NCBI GenBank assembly: GCA_036346375.1
Contig: CM070512.1
Coordinates: forward strand, 39,416,466 to 39,480,465
DNA: 64,000 nt
Direction: 5' to 3'
Source of the DNA: Guadua angustifolia
Lineage: Eukaryota; Streptophyta; Magnoliopsida; Poales; Poaceae
The stretch's first letter is position 1. Each line of letters opens with the position of its first letter. This document shows positions 21,638 to 34,532 of this stretch, piece by piece. A program made the position numbers and the translations under genes. A model generated the notes under the pieces. That model was not told the origin of the DNA, searched no databases, and worked only from the letters and a program-made list of their open reading frames with translations.

Positions 21638-22358
21638 ATGCAGTGTGTAACTATCAGAGCTACAAGAGTGCAAAGCCAGTGATTGGAGCCTAAAGACCCG
21701 GACTAGGTCAAGCGAAGAAGTAGTGCGTGGTCATTGATGATCCGAGAAGAGGAGTGTAGCCGTGTTCAACACGAGTTTGGTAGAGTTCTGCTTTTTTTAA
21801 GAAAGCAGAGGGCTGCTTTCAGATGAACAACGAGTATGCGTGTCCGAGTAAATCTTCGAGTCTGAATCCGAGTCGGTTTGAGTCTCAGAATCCATCGGTA
21901 ATTTGTGAACCGTGTTCTTTATATATGTGCAATACAAAAACAAAGCAGCGGTAGTTTGCGCCCAAAAAAACTTGGTTCTTTGTTTCTCCGAAATATCAAT
22001 CTGTTCGTTGCTTTTTTTGTTTCTCTTGTGTCAAGCAAGAACAATGTAAGACCGCAACTTCAGAGTTCGCGACAACAGCAGATCAGCGACAACAGGGTTC
22101 GTATTTTCGATCTTGCGCTTTGCTACGACAACGCCAAGGTGACGATGAACATGTATCCGCCACCGAACTAAATAACTAATCTTCATCAGACTGTGGCTAG
22201 TTGTGAGGATCGACTATGCCTTGATCTACTTCACCTCCAGCCACCTCGCCGATCGCTATCAAGACACCGGCGACCCAGCCCAAACCATCGAGGAGGAACT
22301 ACACCTACATGGATGACGCTGTGGCAAACCTTGGTATGTACTGTATCACTAACCTAAC
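21638..22358. other. Unassigned sequence between two retroelements
   Basis: Near 21650 the string TATCAGAGC resembles part of the initiator-Met primer site used by copia elements, but no LTR precedes it. TTTATATATG at 21918 is a possible TATA. The stretch 22200-22340 is richer in codon-like sequence (MDDAVANLG) without a family match. No gene is claimed. Confidence 0.3.
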
Positions 22359-25300
22359 TGTGAGAACCGCCCAAATTGCACTCGACTTAATTGAATTGCC
22401 GGCTGTCCATAAAAGATGAGAGTTAGCATACGCCTGTCATTAGACATGCCATATGCTAGCACACATCTAAATGCTTGAACAACCGAACATGCATTCAATT
22501 AAAACGAAAGCAATCCCGGTAGTCCCCGGCATGTGTCTCAAGTGATGCCCAAGATCAAACACACATGTCGTTGCACGACATCAATATCATTGCACGATAC
22601 ATAAAGGGATACATATTCGAACCATTTTACATAACTTCATTACAACTTAAGTTCTTAGCATGGAGAATGCTCAAATAGTTAGAGGTCAAGCACTCCATCG
22701 TTAGTTTTACTTAAATAACAAAATACGCAGCGGATATAGTATAAGATAACGATAAACAATGGCACAATTGCCCAAGAGTGCCATTGCAAAAGCTTGACCG
22801 CCACAACTACTCATCCGCTTTGCCGGTTTCGGCAGGATAGAAGTAGCCAAAGACGGTCTCCTCATCACCTACAAAATCTGAAAGAGAGGACAATGAGTAC
22901 GGAGGTACTCGCAAGACTTACTCAATAATATATACAAGGCGCATGCATTTGGAATTAGCAAGGATACAAGGCCATTGGGTAGTTGTTTTGCGAAAAGCAT
23001 CACTAGACATATGCATTTTTAGCAATGAGCAAGATACTTAAGCAATAAAGAACCTCTATGGACAGCAAGTATACCCATCCCAAGTTCCATCCTTAGCCCA
23101 CCATTTTATCACAATGTCATGTTCAACTTCATGTCTCAAGTAGCACAAATATATACGAAACTCTACGAGGATGTCCAATGTACATTAAGCGTGCTCATAA
23201 CCGAGAGCGCGGCAATTCGAATTGATTGAAAACCCTGCAGGGGGGTACATCTTTACCCACACGACACAAGGACCATACGGCTTGCACATCCCGCTAAAGA
23301 TGCACAAGAGGGTACTCGTGACAACCTTTCCAAAAGCGCCCCAACCGTTTGGATCTCGTGCCTACAAGTGTGGAGGACACCTAGACCCCTCTTCGGGCAT
23401 CGCTAGGTTCCCCTTACAAGTATCGCTACTCACACTTTAGGACCACGGCCCAAATGATCGCAGCAACACATAAGTAATTGGCTCATCCTTACCATTATTT
23501 GGATATGTGGTAGTACGAAAAAGTGCTTAAGACAACGGCATCAACGATCGGTCCTTAATCGACTCAAGAGGGCCTATGCTTCTTGAGACTCCATTCCCAT
23601 CAAGCCCTATCACCCTCTCAAGTCTCGTTATCCACATTTTATCATCCGTCACCGTATATTAAATTGAACATGAACCCATCCTACAAGCATTTTTGTATTA
23701 CCATTTCATTCCCTTCCCATACCCGATTCCTACCAAGACCTATAGCATGGCTAAGCAACTAAGCACGAATATTAACCAAAACATCTACCCATGTTCGAAT
23801 GTGTCAAGGTACATGGTAAGTAACATCAAGGTATAGGAAAATGCAATAAGTAGGTGCTACCGATATCGATATTCGATTAACATAGCCCAATGCAACTACT
23901 CATACATAAGCATATATAAGGATCAATTGATTCACAAAAAGCTGTAGGAGTATGCTTAGATGCTTGCCTTGAGTCTCTTGCTGGTCTTGCTCAACAACAA
24001 TCTCGTTTTCGGAATCAACCACGTTACTCTCCGGCACTTCAGTTTCTAGAGAAAGAAAAGGCCGTCTAGATTACGATTGATGCCATGAATGCATATGTGC
24101 ATGAAAAATTACGAAACTTTGTGAGATTGCAGCCCACTGAGTTAAGGACACAATGCAAAAAGAATCAAGTCAATAGCAGTCCATTTGCTCATAGTATAAA
24201 TGATTTGGTGAGGTTCTGTCCAGATTTTAGAGTTGCTGTTTTTTGTGCTTTAAGGTCCGTGCAGCAAGCCATTAATGAATAAACCTATGCAAAAAGTGTT
24301 TATTGAGATATCAAACAAAAAGTATAGCATGTAACCAATGTTTTAGTATTTATAATTTCGAATTCAAGATGCAAAAATTGTTTGGATTAGGAAAAGGAAG
24401 TCATTAGTTAAGGTGTTATGCATAACTGGTGCTTAGTCTTAAGTGTTCATGCATGGGAGCAATTTCTACAAGTTAGATCTAAAGTTTAGAGTTATTCGCT
24501 GCTACTATATGGTCATAGGATGATTTCTTGCATTGCGGCAACCTTGGATGAAGACTTGTACTCTTAACTATTCACCTAAAACGGTTCCGACAACATTATC
24601 ATTTAGGGTTTTTGTGTTAACATATTTTATTTGACAAGTAAGTCATTTTTAATATATTTTTACATAATTTGGTTGTCCATATATTGAAGTAGGTTTCTGG
24701 ACTAATTCCCCTAAAGTTTGTGTTCAGACGGTCTGTTTTATAAGCCGTTTAAAAGGCTTAAGTGATAACGATTCTCAAGTAGATGGTGATCATTTAGGAT
24801 TTTTCTTGTGATTGGATTAATATGCAAATGAAGCTATAATTAATATATTTTGCCATATTCTGGTAGAATATGTATTAGACAATGATCTTAGGCTATTTTC
24901 TCATAACTTTATGTTTATGTGTGATATTTTACAGGCTGCCGAAAAGGCTTAAATGACCACACTTTTAGCGTTATTGCGGTTCAGTTTTCTTTCTTTATTT
25001 GCGACTGTACCGAATGGGATAATCTAACCATCTTTTAGGGGTTAGTAGGGAATATCCCTAAGAGTGTTTTAAAGTTGATTCCGCAATATTTCTCATTTGT
25101 TCAAGGCGTTTTTCGTATGAATAGTTACTTAGGCTTAATATGAGCTTAACTCGAAGTTAATCAAACTGATGTTACTTTTGTATGTCAAGCCAAGGCATAT
25201 CATTTCTGGGTCATAGAAGTTGGTTTTGTCGAATTTAAGGTCTGTTTGCTAAAGTTACGGTTATTAGTTCATTTTACCGATTGCATGTTTGGCTAATGAG

Positions 25301-25907
25301 CAAATAGGGTAAACTAATGAATAGTCTAAGTATTTTTGTATATTCATGATCTATTCTATCCCAGAAGTGCAACTAAACTAGTTTCACCACTTGTTGAGCC
25401 CATTTGATACATGTTTTAACCATTTTAGTCTTGCATGTTATTAAGGTATTTGCACAATCAATACTTGATACAAAATACATTTAAATCTGAATCTTTTCAT
25501 AGAAATGGGTTCTCTGGGGTTGCAGGGACATGTTTTATTTATTTCATGATTTATGGAGTAAGGAAACATATAATTGCTTCATATTACCTAAAAGGTGACT
25601 TTCATTCAAACTCTAATTAAAAGTTTTTGCAGCAAGCAACATATAACTTTTTATTGCATATTTTGAATCCTTACTGAGTAACTCAAATTTAGGAATTGAG
25701 TTTGCATTAATCGGAGTTTCACAGCAAAATTTATAAAGGTTTTATTAGCAAAGCAAAAATAATAGAAAATGGAAAAAAAAGTGCAGATGTGAGGATTCGA
25801 ACTTAGGACCCGATGGATCCATACACTGGTGCACTACCACTACGCCATGCATTGTCTTGTGACCAAGTCTCATGCTCAATTACTTAGCCTCACCTCTACA
25901 AACCCTA
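22359..25907 (-). mobile_element. LTR-like sequence of a second chromovirus (left part)
   Basis: On the minus strand it would end GGCGGTTCTCACA at 22359, a typical LTR end. Its layout up to about 24080 resembles the LTR at 15920 in kind (segments such as TTTACCCACACGACACAA near 23253) without being the same family. The rest is AT-rich. A MULE interrupts it at 25918, and similar non-coding sequence resumes at 29786. The inner edge next to pol is not defined: no purine tract or TG start was found at 30948. The LTR call is therefore partly inferred. Confidence 0.45.
25785..25855 (-). repeat. tRNA-derived (SINE-like) Pol III promoter remnant
   Basis: On the minus strand an A-box-like TGGCGTAGTGG (25837-25847) is followed by a B-box-like AGTTCGAATCC (25793-25803), with about 33 bases between them, then a run of T at 25773-25780. 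This is the layout of a tRNA or a tRNA-headed SINE. It does not fold as a convincing full tRNA (no acceptor stem recognised), so a SINE head or tRNA relic is more likely than a working gene. Confidence 0.45.
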
Positions 25908-25917
25908 GAGCTTCAAA

Positions 25918-28900
25918 GAATTTTTTTTTAATAATACATTTTTTATTCAGAATTTCAAAAATATTCCACCAAAAAAAAAATTTCAGAAATATACCTCTGT
26001 GACGTCCAACGTGGCGACAGGGCCTAAATAGAAAAAACACAGCGACAGTGCCCGGACGCCGACGTAGTTTCTCGCCGCACGGCGAACGGCGACAGAACTG
26101 AGCGGCGTCGCCGCAGACGGCGAACGCGGCGACAGAACCGAATGGCGTCTCGCCGACGGCGAACGGCGACGATAAGCAAATCGACCGATGGTCGTGCGAC
26201 AGGTGGGGGCGCGGGTTCCTGTCGCACTATGGTTGTGCGACAGGAGCGTTTATATGAGCCGCTCGCCCGGTACTGTTCTCATTTGTGCGCCTGGGAAGAG
26301 AACAGAGAGAGGAGAGGAAGGGAAGAGGAAGAGGGGAAAAGAGAAGGAAGAAGGGCAGATTCTGCGCCACTGTTTTGAGGTAAATTTTTGTTGTTTACTT
26401 TTCTTAGCAGTAAATTATGATATGTTAGAAATCGTTAGATCTAGAGCATTGTAGCAGTAAATAGTGGTAGATTAGAAATAGTTTTAGATGTATGTTACGG
26501 ATAAATGTAGGTAAATTGATAGGTCACTGACTAGTTCTAGTTTAGAAAATTTAGATATTTTTACGGATAGGAGTATATCGGTATATATTGAAGGAAATAT
26601 AGTTACTTAATGAGTATTTTTTAATATATAAGTACATCGATACGAATGTATATGTTGTTAGGAATGAATTTTTATGGATAGGAGTATATCGGTACATATT
26701 GATGGAAATGTAATTTTTTTTACAGATATAACTACATCGATATGAATTATTAGGAATGTAGATGTTTTTTACGGTTAGATATATATTTTTGTACCATGTA
26801 GGTATAGTTATGTTACATCATAGTATTTTGTACGGAAGATAATTAATTCGTGGGTGAATGAATGGATTCGCAGATATGGCGTAATCGAGTTCCATTTAGG
26901 ATTTATTATGGAGATGGGGTTGTAATGCATGGTTTGGAGGGTGAGATCTAAGTAACATGCAAGTATGTAGATGTAAGTTTGAGTAGGCTCATGGAGCGCA
27001 CATTGGTTCCGTGTTGAAATGGTTGTATTATACTTTTCGGATGGAAGAAGACAGTGTGAGTTGACCATGCACTATCGGCCACCGAGGCTTAGCGGCTTAT
27101 GCGATCGGTGACCACCGGAGAGGGCGTGATGAGAGGGGCGTCAAAAATGTTTTCGACCACGACAACACACGCAATGACTTTTCGGTAGCGATGTGACTAC
27201 TCAGCGCTAGCTGACTTTACCAAGGCGACCGCGACAACTGCGCCTTGACTTTTCGGTAGCGATGTGACTACTCGCTACTAGCGACTTTACGGTGAGGCGA
27301 CAACCGCCATGAAATGACAACCTTGTTGCGCAACCGCCATGAAAGCGACAACACGCACTGCACGCGCAACGCAGCTGCGACAAGAGCTGTAATTGTGGAG
27401 TAACCCTCACTACCACTATAAAAGCGGTCAGGGGTAGACATCCAACAGCCAAACCACAATGTCGTTCTCGTATCGCCTCTTGACAGCAGCAAATATCCAT
27501 ACTGAATATCCGGATGAGAGTTGATTCTCCGAGAGTTGCCCGGCCAAAATGTGATCGCAACTCACCGGCCAAGATGATGCAATCTACCCATGGAGACACG
27601 GCAAGGCTTCTATCTTGTTGCCGCACCTACAAGGTAAACCTATTGGCGTCCACATCTACAGGTAACACTACCATCTCATGCATCGTTCTTTCTTTTCTCG
27701 GCCACGAGGGCGGTGTTGCTTCTTCCAATGGATCGATGGTAGGAACGGCGTGATCAACGATTTCTCAACAAGCGCCGCGACAACTACCCGCTCGCTGAGA
27801 ACTTCACCGGTGGGAGAGGCCGCGGAGATATGTCCTTTTCTAGATCGACGAGCTTAGGGCGGTGTGCAAGGGCCCAACCGATCGGTGAGTTTCATGCGAC
27901 ATACTCATGTTGAACTCACAAAGTAGTAGTTCTAAACAAGTTCATCGCACAGGGAGTTCAAAAGGACACTTGCGAACATCAACAAGTCAAATGAGGAACC
28001 TCCTCGGGGCACCCAAAGCCGGCGTTTGCGTACATGGCACGAGGCGATGGTTGATACGCACGTGATCTAGCGGACGGAGATTCTCTGGGGTGCCCTTGGC
28101 GAGGATGAGCGATCTTCTATTTCAGCCGGGTGGACGGGAGCGTACTCACCCACATCTTCTGTATGGGATAGGCGGGAGCAACCCTCTCGTGGTGCCACTA
28201 CCGCCCGAGAAAAGCTAAATCTCGAGCGCCTACGGTGTTATTCAACGACCAGGCGGGCATCTGTATTATTTGCGAGGACACGCTTAGGTTGTTCAAGGAT
28301 AAGCCAACACAAAGCTCTGCACCATATAGTGGAGTCTGAAGAAAGCGAGCAGGCGTCTCGCATGTCTCATAGCACGCCAACCTGGCAAGTGCAGAGGTTC
28401 CTCTTCTCGAAGAAGAAGGGACAAGGAAAAGCCGTAGAGGTCCGCAACACACAACAAATCCTTGACTCGTTCTTGAGACCATCCGGAAACCCGGTGGTAT
28501 TAACATAGGGGCCAGCAGGAATCGGGATGACATGCCCATATGGGAGGCGAAATCCACATAAACAACAACCAAAATTTAAGTCTTATATACAGGACGTCGG
28601 CATAGGCCACCCAATGGGCGATAGCTGGGAACCTTGCGGAACCCCATGGAGTTCTTTCATAGTAGGGATTGAGCGGTGTCCAGTGACCGTCGCAAAAATT
28701 AGAACGGGTCGGGTAATATCACGAAAATGTCTTACATCATTCGGCCACAGATAAGCGAACGATCATTTGTTCCACCATGACGAACAATGCTTTCGTTAGT
28801 TAGTTAAATCCTTTGTTGTAATGCCCTTGTAATATCATCTAATCTTTTGCTTATTTTATCATCCGAACTTTGATTGTATGTGCCCTTATATATGTATTGT

Positions 28901-29775
28901 TTGAATTTTAAAAATCCCTCATATCTTAAAATCATTTGAAATTTTTATGGTAATATCAGCGATATATCAGGAACCTCCATAAGAGTTTCAAAATTTTTAA
29001 ACGTCGTAAAGTTTCCATGGTTTACGGCGCATAAGTGCTTTTTCGATTTTCAACAAAATGCGAGGCAACGTCATTATATCTCGCCCATACGTAAGTGGTA
29101 GCCCGCATTCGTAGGCCGCCCTTGATTTTTTACGTATTTTTTGGACCATGTCCGGCTTCATCGCGGAGACTACGAAAACCCTAAGTGGCCACGATTACCA
29201 TCGTTCGTGCCGCGAGTGCCTTTTCCGATTTTGGTAACAAAATCTTGGGCCAACGTCCGAAACCATCTCTTGACTGAAGTGGTATGCCACATTGCGTGGT
29301 CCGCCGGTGCTTTTCCCGTCATTTTTAAATATATTAGCGGACCTTACGAGACTACGAAAACCCTAAGTGAAATCGTATCACTAACGAAATAAAATAATTT
29401 TTCCGATTCATTACAGACAATTATGTACAACCAATTTACAACAAAATTGTCAACAAAAAATATTAAATACAAAAAATCAATATTCTGTTGTTTATCGCTT
29501 ACGTTAGTCGTCTGCGACACCTCCTATAACACTTTCGCTGCGTGCGATAGGTTCCTTTCGGCTCATATCGCGACGTTAGCGTCTGCGACCGACCGTTCAG
29601 TTCTGTCTCATACGTTAAGTGTAGACAGAGGCCATCAAGCGCTTGAGGAACACCGCCGTGTATTTTTCTATTTAGGCCCTGTCGCCCGTCCAGCGTGCGG
29701 CGTGAATATTCTGAAAAAAAAATTTTGGTGGAATATTTTTGAAATTCGAATAAAAATGTATTATTAAAAAAATTT
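25918..29775. mobile_element. Mutator-like element (MULE), 3.86 kb
   Basis: Terminal inverted repeats of about 120 bp: left starts GAATTTTTTTTTTAATAATA, right (opposite strand) starts AAATTTTTTTAATAATACAT. Both continue through GAATTTCAAAAATATTCCACC and CGACAGGGCCTAAATAGAAA. The flanks carry a perfect 10-bp duplication GAGCTTCAAA at 25908-25917 and 29776-29785. Long TIRs with a 9-10-bp TSD define Mutator-like elements. No transposase was recognised. Instead there are GC-rich, gene-like blocks: 26040-26360, 27060-28760 with a TATAAA at 27417 and broken open frames (for example REFKRTLANINKSNEEP near 27957), plus a tandem duplication of about 71 bp at 27170-27300. This may be captured host sequence (Pack-MULE) or a decayed autonomous interior. 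Confidence 0.82.
28880..29420. repeat. Internal repeats in the right half of the MULE
   Basis: A unit of about 190 bp containing GAGACTACGAAAACCCTAAGTG occurs at about 29164-29190 and again at 29346-29370, with matching upstream parts (CATTCGTAGGCCGCC and CATTGCGTGGTCCGCC). The segment 28890-29010 resembles AT-rich units inside the hAT at 52227-54048 (GAATTTTTAAAAAT, then a TCAGGAACCTCC-like string). Confidence 0.55.
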
Positions 29776-29785
29776 GAGCTTCAAA

Positions 29786-30947
29786 TAACCAACAATGGTG
29801 ATCTAGCTCAGGTTGAATCTGGAGAAAGTATTTGTGGGAGGTGTAGCTCTTAATTGCATGCAAGTTAGGGGAGGCGAGATTTAGGAGGCGTGGCGTCGGT
29901 GGTGAGATGAGGTGTGAAGAACTCACGGCGAGGCCTTGAGAGGAGCTCACAGCGCAAGGAGGGAGAGATCCGCAGTTGCTTTTTGGTCTTTGATGCAGTC
30001 TGAGGCTCGGGTGGCATGCGAGGATGGAGAAGAAAAGTCGAGTTTGAGTTTGGCTATGCAAGAATGAGACAAGCAAGCAAATTACTCACACAGTGCTGAC
30101 TATCAAACATGCTTTAAAATTTGTCAAACTTGGCAAGAATGTTGCTCAAGTGTTAAAGTATGCAATGGTATGACATGCACAGGCTGCAATGCATCGTAGC
30201 TCAAGTTATTGAATTTTGAAAAGTGCCTCAGAACCACAAATTCACAGACTTAGCTCCTGAAAATTTTCTAGTGCTGCAGTTTGTGGTTTTCAAGCATGTT
30301 GTGCTCACTAATTAAAATAGCTATTGAACTCCATTTCTCATCAAACTTGGCAAAGGTCATATTCAAAGTGCTGTTGAGTGAATAAGGTAACATGCACACA
30401 AATATAGTCTAATTAAGCTAATGTATTCACTTGAGAGAAATGGTTCAGATTCACAACATAGTCTTAAGCTGAAATACTTCTAAGTGTTGAGTTTGAGTTG
30501 AAACTTGGATTTGATGCAACAATCACACCACAAAACATGCAAGGATGATGAGATGATGCTCATGAGATTCTTAGTTTCATGTTTCACAAATTTGAAATTT
30601 GTGACAAGTCTCCTTAAAGAATCTAGATCACGAGATTAAATTACAAGCGAAAGTAGAATAAATGAGTGTAGCACCTATAAACCTTAGGGCACTAAGAGAA
30701 TGTTTAAATTCAAAATGCTTAAATCTGGACAGTAAGGAAATAATATGATAAGTTCCCGTTTAGTTGAGTCCATGTTCACCTGGACATGTGACTTACCTTG
30801 GAATATAGCTCTAAAGGAAAATATGTGGCCTTTCATGATGGTGATTGTGTACACATTTAAGAAGTCAGAACTTAGATCTTCATAAAAGAGCATGTGGTGT
30901 AATTATGGCAGCAAGGAGAGTGCATGAAGAAGATGGACAACTAGTAC
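29786..30947 (-). mobile_element. Continuation of LTR-like or 3' non-coding sequence of chromovirus 2
   Basis: Resumes directly after the MULE's right TSD and runs to the stop codon of the chromodomain ORF at 30948. It is non-coding. On the minus strand the base just after that stop reads TGAGTACTAG, which could be an LTR start, but no purine tract precedes it. It may equally be 3' untranslated sequence joined by rearrangement. Confidence 0.4.
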
Positions 30948-32196
30948 TCACGTGGAGGAGAAAAGATCGGGATAGTCAACACGAAGTTGGTCCTCACGTT
31001 CCCATGTAGCTTCATCTTCGGTATGGTTGCTCCATTGCACCTTGACAACTTTAACATTGCCCTTCCTCATTTTTCTCTCGGTCTCATCAAGAATTCGAAT
31101 AGGATGCTCAACATAGGAGAGATCGGGTTGGAGATCGATATCCTCCAAAGTAGTGGCCTCGGTGGGAACACGAAGACACTTCTTCAATTGTGAGACATGA
31201 AACACATTATGGACAAGAGTGATTTTGGAAGCTCTAATTGATAGGCCACGCCTCCGTCTTCTTGGTGATTTGGAAGGACCAATATAGCGAGGTGCCAATT
31301 TCCCACGAACTTGGAATCGGCTGTCCCCTCAATGGAGAGACCTTGAGATAAACATGCTCTCCACCTTGAAACTCAATTCACGTCGGCGACGGTCGGCGTA
31401 GCTCTTTAATGATTGTGCCATGCGTAGATTCTCCGAATTTTTCTAACTTGATCTTGACCCGATGACCAAGTCGAACCAAGAAAGGTCGTTTCGGGACTCG
31501 AGACCAATTAATGGGAGTCCTACACCTTTTTCCATATAGGGCTTCAAAGGAGACATCTTGATACTTGATTGATAGCTATTATTGTAGGAGAACTCCGCAA
31601 ATGGCAAACAAGTCACCCATTTCTTTTCATATATAAGCACACAAGCTCTCAACATGTCCTCAAGAATTTGATTTACTCTCTCGGTTTGGCCTCCGGTTTG
31701 TGGATGATAAGCGGTGCTAAAATGGAGTCGGTCCCCATTGCATCATGAAGGCTTTGCCAAAAGTGATTCTAAATTGGGAACCTCTATCGGAGACAATTGA
31801 TTTTGGTACACCATGAAGGCAAACAATCCGAGTAAGATACAATTCAGCATATTGTTTGGTGGAATATGAAGTTTTGGCAGAAGAAAATGGCCGATTTTGT
31901 CAAGCGATCAACAATGACCCATATAGAATCATATCCTTGGGAAGTCTTGGGCAGCCGGTGATGAAATCCATACCAATCGCCTCCCATTTCCAATATGGAA
32001 TAGGCAAGGGTTGCAGCGTACTGCTGGTTTTAGGTATTCCGCCTTCACCCTTTGGCACACATTGCATTGACCACATACTGCGCGATTTCGCGCTTCATCT
32101 GAGTCCACGAATTTTTGTTTGAGATCTTGATACATTTTGGTGCTACAGGGGTGGATAGAGAGTTGAGAGTTATGAGCTTCATCTAGGATCGACGCC
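30948..32196 (-). pseudogene. Chromovirus 2 integrase and chromodomain, decayed
   Basis: The chromodomain end is clear at 30948-31190: VEHPIRILDETERKMRKG, VKVQWSNHTEDEATWE, then YPDLFSST and stop, preceded by VHNVFHVSQLKKCLRVP. The integrase is in scraps: LPFAEFSYNNSYQSSIKMSP near 31570, an INDGQTERVN-like region near 31680, and the zinc region CNVCQRVKAEYLKPA near 32040. Same strand and same clade type as the element at 15920-21637 but clearly a different, more decayed copy. Confidence 0.8.
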
Positions 32197-33700
32197 TCAA
32201 CTCCATGTTCTTAAACCACCACTCTCTTCGAAACATACAAGGCCTTGTTCATCAATAGAGAAACAATCGGCTTTGCCTTCTCTCATATTCTTGCGGATTT
32301 TGGTTACTCCTTTGTCACGCTCTTGGGCTGTTTTGATCTGGTCAAAAAGGTTTGATTTAACTGTGAGGGCAGCAAGGAAACCCTCACCAACCATCTTAAG
32401 TTGAAGCCTCCGAAAATCATCACAAAGCGTGTTGAATTCAGGCTCAACAGTCAAGCAATTGCACCTAGCCTTGCGGCTCAAGGCATCGGCAACAACATTA
32501 GCCTTCCCGGGATGGTAATGCACTTCTAAATCATAGTCTTTGATTAGTTCAAGCCATCTTCTTTGCCTCATGTTAAGGTCGGATTGAGTGAAAATATATT
32601 TGAGGCTCTTGTGATCGGTGTAGATATTGCAACGGTTACCAAGAAGATAGTGCCGCCAGATTTTTAGAGCATGAACAACAGCGGCAAGCTCTAAATCATG
32701 AGTGGGATAACTCTCTTCATGCCTCTTCAATTGACGAGAAGCATAGGCCACAACTTCGGCCTTCTTGCATAAGAACACAAGAGAGACCTATCTAGGATGC
32801 ATCACAATAGACATCGAAGTTCTTATGGATGTCGGGTTGAGCAAGAATGGGAGCGGTAGTGAGACATTTCTTCAAAGTTTGAAAAGTTTCTTCACATTCA
32901 TTTGACCATATGAACTCAGCCCCTTTCTTCAATAGTTCGGTCATAGGTTTAGAGATCTTGGAAAAATTTTCAAGGAACCGGCGGCAGTAGCATGCAAGTC
33001 CAAGAAAACTCCGGATGTCGGTAACATTTTGGGGCTGTTCCCAATTGAGAACATCTTGCACTTTACTTGGATCGACGGCAATACCATTTTCCGAGAGGAT
33101 ATGACCAAGAAAAGACACTTCTTTCAACCAAAATTCACACTTGCTAAACTAGGCATAAAGGCGATGTTCCCGAAGTTTCCCGAGAACAACACGAAGATGA
33201 TGGGCATGATCTTCTTTGGTCTTGGAGTAGATGAGGATGTCATCAATGAATATGACGACGAAGGTGTCAAGCTCTTCCATAAAGATGGAGTTCATCAAAT
33301 GCGTGAAGTGGCGGGTGCATTGGTCAAGAAAGACATAACGGTGTACTCGTAGAGTCCATAACGAGTAGAGAAGGTTGTTTTAGGAATGTCTTCATTTCTG
33401 ATTTTTATTTGATGGTAGCCCAATCTTAAGTCAATCTTGGAGAAATAACGAGCACCGGACAATTGATCGAACAAGATATCAATTCTAGGAAGTGGGTACT
33501 TATTTTTCACCGTGATCGCATTTAGCAGACGGTAGACAACACACATCATAAACTTTGGTCCTTTTTCTTCACAAGAGGCCGGCATCCCCATGGCGAGGAG
33601 CTCGGACGAATAAAACCCTTCTCCAACAGCTCCTTAAGTTGTTTCTTCAATTCTACTAGCTCATTAGGTGGCATCACGATAAGGGCGTTGGGATATTAGT
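32197..33700 (-). pseudogene. Chromovirus 2 reverse transcriptase and RNase H
   Basis: Order on the minus strand: RT fingers and palm at 33591-33295 (KNKYPLPRIDILFDQLSGA, then FSKIDLRLGYHQIKI, then TTFSTRYGLYEYTVMSF). The region with the catalytic FIDD box near 33250 is in a different frame. The thumb with GHILSENGIAVDPSKV is at 33127-32792. RNase H keeps YCDAS near 32800 and DHKSLKYIFTQSDLNM near 32610, ending VADALSRKA. Unlike the first element, both RNase H Asp residues are kept. Frameshifts near 33290 and 32785 and a damaged gap at 33592-33720 make it non-functional. Confidence 0.85.
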
Positions 33701-33718
33701 GCGATTCGGGTAGCAACT

Positions 33719-34140
33719 CTATGACAAACTCGACCTCTCGATCGGGGAGGCATTCCGGTAATTCTTAGGAAATACATCGGGAAACTCACACACCACAGGG
33801 ATGGATTCAATCTCCGTGGCTGCAGCACCCATCAAGGTACAAAGAGAAGAACCACTTGCTTCAAGAGAGAGAACAATTTGCTTTCCGGAAGGATGATGGA
33901 GCTCAATAATGCGAGGTGCACAATGGAGGATTCCATGATGTTTGGTTAACCAATTCATTCCTAATATGACATCCAACCCCTTTGTCTCAATTATGATTAA
34001 ATTTGCCTTAAAGATGACCCCTTCCATAAGGATGTTTGCATGCTTAACATAGTGCTTGGTTATAATTTTGGCACCGGGTGACTCTATGTGACAAGGAGTG
34101 GGCATAACTTGTATGGGCAGATTATGTATACACCTCTCAT
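33719..34140 (-). pseudogene. Chromovirus 2 protease C-terminal part
   Basis: On the minus strand: VMPTPCHIESPGAKIITKHY, then LDVILGMNWLTKHHGILHC, then VCEFPDVFPKNY leading to RT. This is the second half of the retropepsin-like domain, with its Leu-Gly-Met-x-Trp-Leu box. The active-site Asp-Ser/Thr-Gly, which should lie just upstream, falls beyond the break at about 34125-34150, where similarity ends. Gag and the 5' LTR are absent. Confidence 0.75.
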
Positions 34141-34532
34141 TATATAATTAGGCGTGTGGAAGGTGGAGGGTGGGCGTGGGCGTGTGATGATGCCGTCGGT
34201 GGTGAGAGAGAAAGAGAAGAGGGAGGAGGGATTAACTGTAAGGGCCTATTGAAAAGGAAAAACTGTAAAAAAACTGTAAAAAAAAACTTTGATATGCTAG
34301 AGATAATTTATTGGAGATATTGTCTCTAAGACTATCCTTTGATAATGTGAAGGTGACATGGCAAAATAAGAGACAATACTGTTGCACATGGCATATCAAG
34401 GATCACCTCAATCGATCCCTAATTTATTGAATTCCTCTTTATTCCATATCATGATTCATGATGAGCTAGCATACATGAATCAGATAGCTGGCTAGCTTAA
34501 TAACAAGTGATGCGTTACTGATAAGCAGCTGT
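34141..34532. other. 3' flank of the rhodanese remnant; possible small MITE
   Basis: Contains a candidate inverted pair, CTTTGATATGC at about 34289 and its near-inverse GGCATATCAAGG at about 34391, spanning about 115 bp, as in a small MITE. No clean target duplication was found. Otherwise non-coding. Confidence 0.3.

Noticed and set aside
21638..22358. Start of a copia element (TATCAGAGC primer-site-like string at 21650)
   Set aside because: No LTR precedes it and no gag follows; a 9-base match is too short.
25785..25855. Functional tRNA gene
   Set aside because: A- and B-box-like motifs are present but no acceptor stem or full cloverleaf could be drawn; kept only as a SINE/tRNA remnant.
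30948..30951. LTR start TGAGTACTAG directly after the chromodomain stop
   Set aside because: No purine tract lies before it, so the LTR border was left undefined.
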